20,544 bases of DNA, taken from contig QMWL02000004.1 in the NCBI GenBank assembly GCA_003661605.2, positions 1 through 20,544 on the forward strand, in the 5' to 3' direction. Each line of letters opens with the position of its first letter. Within the stretch, counting starts at the first letter, position 1. This stretch comes from an archaeon (GTDB taxonomy: Archaea; Thermoproteota; QMWL01). The position numbers and the translations under genes are program-made. Below, piece after piece: positions 14,825-20,544 of the stretch. The notes under the pieces are model-generated. The model made no database searches. It was not told where the DNA came from and saw only the letters and a list, made by a program, of their open reading frames with translations.

Positions 14825-15595
14825 CTAGGAAGGCTGTCCTGTCGCCTGCCTTTCGCGGCGTCTCCCCCATACCGCTACAATGACAGCCAGCGCGACGAAA
14901 AAAATCGCGGTTACAATAGCTGCAACGTTCTCCAAAGGAATGTAAGTAATCACATCTCCGGTCACTCGTACGTCCAGCGGTCGATACTCTGTTAGCAATA
15001 CCCACGTACAATTTACGGGAACGTGCTTCACCTCCCTTAACACGCTCCTTCGAAAAGCAAGGATACCGTCAAGATACGTCCTCTCCCATGCCTCCACAGA
15101 CTCGTCTGGACCGAGTCTATTTGGTATCAAAAACTCCGCAGGATTTAGGCTACTGTTATCGATGCTAATTGGCGGTAGCATCGCGCTTCGCCACTGACAT
15201 CTTATCATACGGTAGAGACCCAGAGGGCGGCAAACTCCACAGATATGTACCTCCGACTCCATTTCCACCTCAACATAGACCCAGTTCGAATCGTTGGTTA
15301 CACTTACTCGGTATACGAGTTCTTCAATCCTAGGTCGTGCTTGCGCATCTGCTATTTCTATTGCCACCTCTATAGTTTTGCTTAACTTCGTCTCGATCTC
15401 GTCTGTTCGATTAACGTACTTTATCACACCAGGAGCTTCATCACTAGTAAAGTTGCCAGCAACGCGAACGTGGATGTATAGAACAACTTCTCCTATTTTG
15501 GTCTCCGCATTAACCACCAACGTTCCCTGAGCCAAAACAGGGAACGCTAGCAGAGCAATCACAAGAAGCCCGATACCAGACTTTGCAGCGAGCAC
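14825..15595 (-). CDS. Secreted single-pass membrane protein of unknown function
   Basis: This 256-residue protein starts at a GTG. It has a signal peptide (about residues 7-22, ending near VLAQG), a beta-rich extracellular region with several N-x-S/T sites, and a C-terminal membrane helix (about 221-243) followed by a basic tail (GRRRERQ). Cysteines C119 and C122 (HICGVC), C133 and C196 could form disulfides or bind a metal. I do not recognise a family. The type I topology with a short basic tail resembles that of the transglutaminase-like and toroid proteins in this window, suggesting common export and anchoring. It lies 37 bases upstream of hsp20, but hsp20 appears to have its own promoter. 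It is divergent from the RpoP-like gene. Confidence 0.7.
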   Translation of the reverse strand: MLAAKSGIGLLVIALLAFPVLAQGTLVVNAETKIGEVVLYIHVRVAGNFTSDEAPGVIKYVNRTDEIETKLSKTIEVAIEIADAQARPRIEELVYRVSVTNDSNWVYVEVEMESEVHICGVCRPLGLYRMIRCQWRSAMLPPISIDNSSLNPAEFLIPNRLGPDESVEAWERTYLDGILAFRRSVLREVKHVPVNCTWVLLTEYRPLDVRVTGDVITYIPLENVAAIVTAIFFVALAVIVAVWGRRRERQATGQPS

Positions 15596-15601
15596 CGCTA
15601 A

Positions 15602-15612
15602 GGTAAAAAACC
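15602..15612 (+). promoter_or_regulatory. TATA-like box for the RpoP-like gene in a divergent promoter region
   Basis: GGTAAAAAACC is centred about 28 nt before the ATG at 15635. The 39-base gap also must hold the promoter of the minus-strand membrane protein; CTTTAG at 15616-15621 lies about 23 nt before that gene's GTG. Confidence 0.42.
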
Positions 15613-15634
15613 AGTCTTTAGCGCTTAGCCAGGC

Positions 15635-15823
15635 ATGAGCTACCCGTATCGAGAGAGCAAAGAACGAGTTTACGAAGGCATCTACTACAAGTGTTTACGC
15701 TGCGGTGCTATAGTAGAAGCCTCCTGCGTCTACCGCTACGCTGGTACGATACGTTGCCCAGAGTGTGGTGGTCGTGTTTTAGAAAAGATGCGTACTCTGA
15801 TTAGGATTATCGACGCCGAGTAG
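15635..15823 (+). CDS. rpoP: RNA polymerase subunit P-like (Rpb12-like) zinc-ribbon protein
   Basis: This 62-residue protein matches the archaeal RNA polymerase subunit P layout. A first CxxC (C20, C23 in YKCLRCG) and a second (C41, C44 in IRCPECGGRVLEK) are followed by a short basic C-terminal strand (MRTLIRIIDAE). RpoP stabilises the clamp and open complex through its zinc ribbon. Usual archaeal RpoP proteins are about 45-50 residues. Here an N-terminal extension of some 17 residues (SYPYRESKERVYEGI) precedes the first zinc pair, so the true start could be internal or the extension genuine. Other short zinc-ribbon proteins can look similar, so the assignment is likely but not certain. The stop lies 17 bases inside the end of the opposite gene. 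Confidence 0.68.
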   Translation: MSYPYRESKERVYEGIYYKCLRCGAIVEASCVYRYAGTIRCPECGGRVLEKMRTLIRIIDAE

Positions 15824-18800
15824 AGGACCGAATAGCTACGAAAAGAATAGCTGCAACAACAGCAACACCGAGTATTACGTATCCCATTACTACGGACGAA
15901 GTCGTCGCAGGGAGTGATACGTAGATCTTTACTGCCTCTAGCTCAAGCTTGTGTGTAAAGTTCAGCTCGTCTACAACATAGATAGTCGTTGGGCCCAAGT
16001 ATCTAACCCCCTCCAGGTTAAACTTCAGCACTCTTCTGAAAATAACAGTCGTGTTTGGTGCAACGTTCGTGAAGTTTGCATCGGTTTCCTCGACGATCTC
16101 CGCCCACTCAGGTACTGGATCGCTTATCGTTAGGTTTCTAATCAGTTCCGTTGAGTTGTTTACAACTTCAATCGAAACTTCGAAAGGCTCGTGAACAACT
16201 GCTTTTTCTGGTGCGTTTCGCTTTATCCGAAGAGGTGGTGGTGCTGGATACCTTACGAAAAGCGTCAGGTCCGTACCATTGACCGAATGAAGCTCCCCGT
16301 ACATATCGAGGTAGCTAGCGCTTAGCTGCTCTATCGTTTGGTTACCAGTTCGCACCCATTCGATGGTTATGTTTACGGTAAGAGAGCTATTGCCCTCAAT
16401 TAGCGGTATCTCTAAGGCGAAGCTTCCGTTTGTTGACGAATATTCTACCGTGTAGTTCGGTTTGACTCCAAGAACGTGAATAAACTGAGTTGCATTCGCA
16501 TTGACACTAATGTTGAGAAGCGGTCCTTCTCCGGGGTTCTTCAACGCTATCTGCCACACAACCTCCTCTCCCGCACGGGGCTCCTCAGGCATACTTTGTT
16601 CAATTTCAAGATCTTGGATAGTGGCACGCCGTCCCTCTACTATTAGACCGGGTTTCTCCTCGGTCCAACATGCACCCTCTGCATCTCTATACCTTACTTT
16701 TACACTAGCTTCAATAGAGCCCTCAAGCCAGGTGGCGAGGGTTAGGTTGATGATCACTGTCTGATTTACCTGTATCTCGTCAAAGACTACCCAGAAGCAG
16801 TCCGCTTTCCACTCGATCTGAGACGCATTTGGTGCCTTCAAGGCAATGATGGTTAAGTTCCTTGATAGAACCTGAGATACATTTACATCGTAAGCAGTAC
16901 CACGACCTCTGTTCTGGATTTCGATGGATGCATTACTCGTAAACTGATGATATTCTGAACTCACTATGACTTCAGAAGGCCACTCAACCTGAATCTCTAT
17001 ACGAGGTATCGGCAGCGCGTTAAGAGCAACAAGCGCGTAAACTACCAACCGCGTAAGGTTAAGTTCTGGAAGCATTGCGTTAGTAACCCCAAAACCACCC
17101 CAGTTGTGCTGATACCGCATAAGGTAATCGACACCTGCCTGTGGTGCTTGAATCTCCTCCTTTGCTTCACCCAGCGTTTTGAGCGCTATCGCTGTCGCGT
17201 ACGCATCTCCCCACCAACTCCCGTACAATTCGCTACCCTCCGTTGTATTCTGCTGCTTAGCGAGTTCCTGAAGACTAGCTTTCTTAAAACGAAGTATGGC
17301 ATCCAGTCTGCTAAAACACTCTTGCGCTACACCAGCGAGAAGCGTATTCGGATCCGCTTGCGGGTTTGCAGCATAAGCTCTCGCAGTAGAGTTGTAGCAC
17401 TGTTCAAGCCAATCGATGGCTGCAGTTCTGTTAATTCTATCAATCATACCAAGTACATCGAGCGCTGTTAAACTCCAGAGAGTTCCTCTCAGAGATTCTT
17501 CTCCACCATATACTTCAACAAAGCCTCCGTCCTCTAACTGCATTCGAGCAAGCCATCGTGCTACTGGTTCTCGAAGAGCCTCAGGAATTTGCTCTCCAAC
17601 AATTTCGTAGATTCGCGAGACGTAGTAGGTCCATCTAGTTGTGTAGTTCGCTAGCTCAATAAAACCAGACGCTGGGGCAAAGGCACCGTACGGAACGCCT
17701 TCTTCAATCCACTCGACGTAACAGCTCTGCAACCAGTCGATCATCCCTGTAACGTTGGCAGGCTTTAGACCGAGCGCATGCAAGGCATCAACAAGGCAAA
17801 ACGCTAACTCGACCGTATAACTACCTCCTTCCTCCGGATTGTAATCACCCGGTGAGACCTCCGATCCATGCCCAAGTACTGTTACATGATGCGCTAGATA
17901 TCTTCGAAGAAGCGGATCCTGAACCAACCCTGTTGACGCTCTATCCAGTTCAAAAACGCGCCGTAGAGTATCCAGTACTCCGATAGCCATCATCGTATCC
18001 TTCAGACTGGAATATCGTAGGCCTACTTCACCGAATCCGCCTGAGAAGACGGGTCGAGGTCTGTATTCTGAACAATAAACGCGAAGGTTCTTTACAAACT
18101 CTATCGTGAGATTCCAGTCAGTAAATGCCCTCAGCTCTTCGAAGAACGTGCGGCTTTGGTTTACAGCATAAAGCGCGGATATCGCGTAATACGTATCTCG
18201 TAAGGTTCCGTTAAAACTACCATCTCCTACCCACGTACCGTTTACAAACGCTGCAACCTTCGTAGCGTTGATTTGATCAGTTGCATTCAACAGCTCGAAA
18301 ATGCGAATAGCGTAGTAAGTCGCTTCAAGGGAAGCGCTTTCTCCCGGTTGCTCCGAATAACCTCCTCCAATCTCGCATGAATTAACCCATCTGATAATCT
18401 GTACACGCATCGTATCATCGATACCTTGATGAAATGTCATCAGAACCTCCACCGCATCATAGGTTGCTTTCATTTCGGGATCTCCACCGGGAACCGCGGC
18501 AAATGCTCCGCTGCTTGAATTGTAGTGTTCCAGCACGAACTCCCTAACAGCAGATAACAATCCTTCATCCTGAAGCACTTCAGTTGCGTTCTTTCCTATA
18601 ATCTGAATCAACTTGATTGCCATAGCCGTTGCAGCAAGAGTTGCTGATGTTGGAGAAGCTACAGGTGTTAAACCAAACCCCCCTGTTGTCTGATTGTAAT
18701 GCAACAATACAAAGGTCGTAACATTCTCCGGATAGCTCTTATTCAGGAGCTTCCACCGAAGTGGAGGCGCATAATATCCTCCCTCGTCCAGAACAAACAG

Positions 18801-19034
18801 GCACTCCTGCACCAAATAAGTTGCTCTTAGATCCGGAACCGCAGGAACCCCCTCAACTGTCTCAAATGACCGAAGAAGCGTGATGAGAGGAAGACGCTTG
18901 AACCCTCGCGCAGTAGGTGTGCTGTCCTGGACTGGTAGTACTATCCTAACAGGAACAAGTGAAAGCAGTAGAAGTCCTAGCACAGCAAGGACCACTAGCG
19001 TAGACCGGGGGTCTCTATGCATGCTCCTCAGCAC
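15807..19034 (-). CDS. Large surface protein: prenyltransferase-like helical repeats plus CARDB/DUF11-like beta domains
   Basis: This 1075-residue protein has an N-terminal signal segment (about 12-32). Residues about 45-650 contain roughly ten repeats of the alpha/alpha-toroid seen in prenyltransferase beta subunits and terpene cyclases (for example LHYNQTTGGFGLTPVASPTS, then a helix). A beta-rich region follows (about 660-1040) with GEEVVWQIALKNPGEGP and VEVVNNSTELIRNLTISDP, resembling CARDB or DUF11 immunoglobulin-like modules. A C-terminal membrane helix (about 1047-1068) ends in SSTRRR. Many N-x-S/T sites suggest glycosylation. I see no DxDD terpene cyclase motif and no thioester GCGEQ, so a binding or structural role is more likely than catalysis (inference). 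The GTG start is supported by GGAGG seven bases upstream (19042-19046). Confidence 0.8.
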   Translation of the reverse strand: MLRSMHRDPRSTLVVLAVLGLLLLSLVPVRIVLPVQDSTPTARGFKRLPLITLLRSFETVEGVPAVPDLRATYLVQECLFVLDEGGYYAPPLRWKLLNKSYPENVTTFVLLHYNQTTGGFGLTPVASPTSATLAATAMAIKLIQIIGKNATEVLQDEGLLSAVREFVLEHYNSSSGAFAAVPGGDPEMKATYDAVEVLMTFHQGIDDTMRVQIIRWVNSCEIGGGYSEQPGESASLEATYYAIRIFELLNATDQINATKVAAFVNGTWVGDGSFNGTLRDTYYAISALYAVNQSRTFFEELRAFTDWNLTIEFVKNLRVYCSEYRPRPVFSGGFGEVGLRYSSLKDTMMAIGVLDTLRRVFELDRASTGLVQDPLLRRYLAHHVTVLGHGSEVSPGDYNPEEGGSYTVELAFCLVDALHALGLKPANVTGMIDWLQSCYVEWIEEGVPYGAFAPASGFIELANYTTRWTYYVSRIYEIVGEQIPEALREPVARWLARMQLEDGGFVEVYGGEESLRGTLWSLTALDVLGMIDRINRTAAIDWLEQCYNSTARAYAANPQADPNTLLAGVAQECFSRLDAILRFKKASLQELAKQQNTTEGSELYGSWWGDAYATAIALKTLGEAKEEIQAPQAGVDYLMRYQHNWGGFGVTNAMLPELNLTRLVVYALVALNALPIPRIEIQVEWPSEVIVSSEYHQFTSNASIEIQNRGRGTAYDVNVSQVLSRNLTIIALKAPNASQIEWKADCFWVVFDEIQVNQTVIINLTLATWLEGSIEASVKVRYRDAEGACWTEEKPGLIVEGRRATIQDLEIEQSMPEEPRAGEEVVWQIALKNPGEGPLLNISVNANATQFIHVLGVKPNYTVEYSSTNGSFALEIPLIEGNSSLTVNITIEWVRTGNQTIEQLSASYLDMYGELHSVNGTDLTLFVRYPAPPPLRIKRNAPEKAVVHEPFEVSIEVVNNSTELIRNLTISDPVPEWAEIVEETDANFTNVAPNTTVIFRRVLKFNLEGVRYLGPTTIYVVDELNFTHKLELEAVKIYVSLPATTSSVVMGYVILGVAVVAAILFVAIRSSTRRR

Positions 19035-19041
19035 GCCCCGT

Positions 19042-19046
19042 CCTCC
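19042..19046 (-). promoter_or_regulatory. Shine-Dalgarno GGAGG deciding the GTG start at 19034
   Basis: On the minus strand GGAGG is followed by seven bases and then GTG at 19034. This is well spaced and favours that start over the ATG at 19022. It lies in the 32-base gap behind the UppP-like gene, consistent with co-transcription. Confidence 0.5.
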
Positions 19047-19066
19047 TATTACCCTTTAACAGACTT

Positions 19067-19849
19067 CTATCCCGACTTCCCCGTAATAGCTAGGGCTGTA
19101 AAGAACACAAGAATCAACACCCCTGTACCAAGCGTGAACACCCACATAGGAGTTCGCTCTGCTAACTTAAGCAGTCCCACGCAAACTCCTACTGAGGCAA
19201 TACAACAGACAATAAGCGCAACTACTACATTAAGTCCAATTCCTACAGACTCGAGAACTAAAACCTCTAAGGCACTTGCTATCATGACCGGTGTACCTAT
19301 CAGGTAGGAAAAGGAGAGTGCTTCCTTTGGATTCGTGCGATAGAGGAATAGCCCCAGTAGTGTAGCTCCTAAACGCGTAACGCCGGGAATCACTGCTACA
19401 CCTTGGAGTATTCCCGAAAGTAGCGCCGCCTTGTCGGTAATTGTGGAAGTACCCCTTACCTTCCAGTGCATGTGAACTGTTCCTATGGCGACTAAAATTG
19501 CTCCAATGAGAAGACGTACCTCTACTAACGACACTTGCGCCAGAAGCGCTAGAACTAGCCAGTAGAGAGGTACCCCTACCCCAAAAGACGCCATGAGTGC
19601 TATCAAAACGCTCCTCCGATACTCTGCATCGAATAACGCTGCCCAAAGCTCCCTTCTCAAAACTACGATAAGCGCGAGAGCAGACGGGAAGTGTAAAAGA
19701 AGCGCAAACTGATAGGCTCGTACAGGCGTCCAACCAGCGAATGTCAAGTACAGGAGCACAATGCTCTTGCTACTAACGGGAAGAAACTCAGTTACTGCCT
19801 GAAGCAGCGCAGCCCACAGGTAATCCGCGTACCCCAAGCAACGAGTCAA
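19067..19849 (-). CDS. uppP: UppP/BacA-like undecaprenyl (polyprenyl) diphosphate phosphatase
   Basis: This integral membrane protein of 256-260 residues has about eight hydrophobic segments and the two family motifs: QAVTEFLPVSSKS (17-29, with the E of QxxxE at 21) and PGVTRLGAT (155-163), where canonical PGxSRSGAT would have Ser-Arg-Ser. R159 is kept. It would dephosphorylate a polyprenyl diphosphate to recycle the lipid carrier used in N-glycosylation or surface polysaccharide synthesis, which fits the many surface proteins nearby. The longest frame starts at TTG 19849. TTG at 19837 gives MGYADYLWAALLQAVTEF, closer to the usual family length, and lies about 23 nt after an A/T-rich stretch. 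The large surface-protein gene follows after 32 bases. Confidence 0.82.
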   Translation of the reverse strand: MTRCLGYADYLWAALLQAVTEFLPVSSKSIVLLYLTFAGWTPVRAYQFALLLHFPSALALIVVLRRELWAALFDAEYRRSVLIALMASFGVGVPLYWLVLALLAQVSLVEVRLLIGAILVAIGTVHMHWKVRGTSTITDKAALLSGILQGVAVIPGVTRLGATLLGLFLYRTNPKEALSFSYLIGTPVMIASALEVLVLESVGIGLNVVVALIVCCIASVGVCVGLLKLAERTPMWVFTLGTGVLILVFFTALAITGKSG

Positions 19850-19862
19850 TATTTATCAAAAC
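19849..19862. promoter_or_regulatory. A/T-rich divergent promoter region between uppP-like and beta-rich protein genes
   Basis: The plus-strand ATATTTATC (19849-19857) is about 26 nt before the GTG at 19879. The same A/T-rich block, read on the minus strand as TTTTGATAAAT, lies about 20 nt before the TTG at 19837. It probably serves both genes. Confidence 0.42.
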
Positions 19863-19878
19863 AAAAACACAGCGAGGT

Positions 19879-20199
19879 GTGCCCTCCAGTGGAGGCTCAT
19901 CCACGCGCACAACCGTGCTCAAAGGTAGTGTAAACGGCGACCCTGTCTGTAGTTTCTCTACACGTCTCGGCTACATAACTATGTTTCCCATAATTGTCGA
20001 AGGAACCGAGCCTCCTGAGGAGGTTCTTGTTGTCTTCGATAAGTCGAGCACTCTTGTGTATGTGCGTAAAGGGGATCGTGTTGAGGTAGAAGGCGGGTTT
20101 AAGAAGACCACGCCTTCCATAAGCACCTTCAGGCTTAGAGGGCGCTACTTTCATGCAGAACGCGTTCGAAATCTGACACTAGGAGTCGAGTTCTGGTAG
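19879..20199 (+). CDS. Small beta-rich protein, possible OB-fold
   Basis: This 106-residue cytosolic protein starts at a GTG. The pattern of strands (TTVLKGSVNGDPVCSF, GYITMFPIIVEG, EEVLVVFDKSSTLVYVRKGD and RVEVEGGF...FRLRGRYFHAERVRNL) resembles a nucleic-acid-binding OB-fold, in which 'kGDrVeveG' is a common turn. This assignment is by eye. No metal-binding cysteines or catalytic residues are seen. It lies 50 bases upstream of the CdvA-like gene in the same direction and may be in the same operon. If an OB-fold, it could bind single-stranded DNA or RNA (inference). Confidence 0.6.
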   Translation: MPSSGGSSTRTTVLKGSVNGDPVCSFSTRLGYITMFPIIVEGTEPPEEVLVVFDKSSTLVYVRKGDRVEVEGGFKKTTPSISTFRLRGRYFHAERVRNLTLGVEFW

Positions 20200-20249
20200 C
20201 GTAAAGTTCGCGATAATCACAAAAACATCGATAGACAGACGATACGCCT

Positions 20250-20544
20250 TTGGCTACACGTGGGGGTAGGCGAGAAAGCGAATCTGCACCACAACTCCTC
20301 GACTGGACGACGGGCAAGGTTCTCGGTCTAATCGAAGAAAGAACCTCTGAAGGAAGGATTAGAATACGCGCTCCCTCAGGTCTCGCACTCGAATATCCTG
20401 AGTATCGAGTTCTTCAGATGAGTGAAGGAACCTTCCTCCTGCTTCCTTCATGGTTGGTTTCTGCTGCACACACCGGGGAACGTCTGCGTGCACTTGCTGA
20501 CCACCTCCAACATCTGGAGGATCTAGCTCTTCACGATGAGGAGC
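20250..20544 (+). CDS. CdvA-like / PRC-barrel protein, N-terminal part (3' end beyond window)
   Basis: From TTG at 20250 the frame stays open to the window end (98 codons). An in-frame stop at 20232-20234 leaves no earlier ATG, GTG or TTG start. The N-terminal half (WTTGKVLGLIEERTSEGRIR, then strands EYPEYRVLQMSEGTFLLLPS) resembles a PRC-barrel. It is followed by a helix with LPSWLVSAAHTGERLRALAD that runs into a heptad-like stretch (HLQHLEDLALHDEE). This order, PRC-barrel then 'PxW' and coiled coil, is that of archaeal CdvA-type proteins, which recruit ESCRT-III at division. The match is by pattern only and the C-terminal ESCRT-III-binding part is out of view. TTG is the only early start, so the start is also tentative. 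An A-rich box (CACAAAAAC) lies about 27 nt upstream. Confidence 0.5.
   Translation, partial: MATRGGRRESESAPQLLDWTTGKVLGLIEERTSEGRIRIRAPSGLALEYPEYRVLQMSEGTFLLLPSWLVSAAHTGERLRALADHLQHLEDLALHDEE

Noticed and set aside
17106..17471. 121-residue plus-strand open frame inside the toroid gene
   Set aside because: It is antisense to repeat-bearing coding sequence and has no recognisable domain.
19230..19733. 167-residue open frame on the minus strand within the UppP-like gene
   Set aside because: It is another frame of the same strand as UppP, whose motifs are clear; the protein is Ser/Cys/Arg-rich and unrecognisable.
1..20544. CRISPR arrays, insertion sequences, integrases or rRNA
   Set aside because: No evenly spaced direct repeats, transposase-like proteins or rRNA-like stretches were seen by eye.

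Overview
The window looks like a gene-dense stretch of a thermophilic archaeal chromosome. Archaeal markers are an RpoP-like RNA polymerase subunit, an archaeal-type primase small-subunit (AEP) paralogue, a DUF1464 protein, a KaiC/RadA-type ATPase, a dihydromethanopterin-reductase-like flavoprotein, an archaeal Hsp20, and a partial C-terminal gene resembling CdvA. Promoters are archaeal in form: an A/T-rich box lies about 22-28 nt before many start codons, leaving almost no leader. GTG and TTG starts are common. The CdvA-like gene points weakly to the TACK branch (Thermoproteota and relatives); the exact lineage is inference. No rRNA, tRNA, CRISPR array, insertion sequence or integrase was seen, and no gene-free stretch exceeds 300 bases.

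Layout, left to right. 1-2153 (minus) is one uninterrupted coding region for a secreted right-handed beta-helix protein, complete at its N-terminus and cut by the window's left edge. 2228-3726 (plus) holds a lipoate/octanoate ligase-family protein and a cupin. 3686-4405 (minus) and 4418-5479 (plus) are a divergent pair: an FMN/2x[4Fe-4S] flavoprotein and a DUF1464 actin-like-fold protein. 5462-10304 (minus) runs, in transcription order, through a large membrane protein with a zinc-knuckle-like motif and a C-terminal winged helix, a secreted membrane-anchored transglutaminase-like protein, a KaiC-like ATPase, and a PriS-like primase/polymerase one base after it. 10329-11330 (plus) is a bactofilin-like protein. 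11327-13806 (minus) is a two-gene GlcD/GlcF-type 2-hydroxyacid oxidase operon. 13867-14243 (plus) has a 42-residue zinc ribbon coupled to a small two-helix membrane protein. 14209-15595 (minus) has Hsp20 and a secreted single-pass protein. 15635-15823 (plus) is RpoP-like. 15807-19849 (minus) has a 1075-residue surface protein with prenyltransferase-like repeats and an UppP-like undecaprenyl/polyprenyl diphosphatase. 19879-20544 (plus) has a small beta-rich, possibly OB-fold protein and the partial CdvA-like gene.

Themes. Many genes concern the cell surface or envelope: beta-helix, transglutaminase, winged-helix membrane protein, bactofilin, 256-residue protein, toroid protein, UppP. A second theme is DNA metabolism and division: the KaiC-like/PriS-like pair and the CdvA-like gene. 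A third is redox metabolism: lipoate ligase, flavoprotein, GlcD/GlcF. All five convergent gene pairs overlap tail to tail. The most interesting candidates for something undescribed are the tightly coupled KaiC-like + zinc-free PriS-like operon, the cysteine-ladder beta-helix surface protein, and the membrane protein with a cytoplasmic winged helix next to the transglutaminase.
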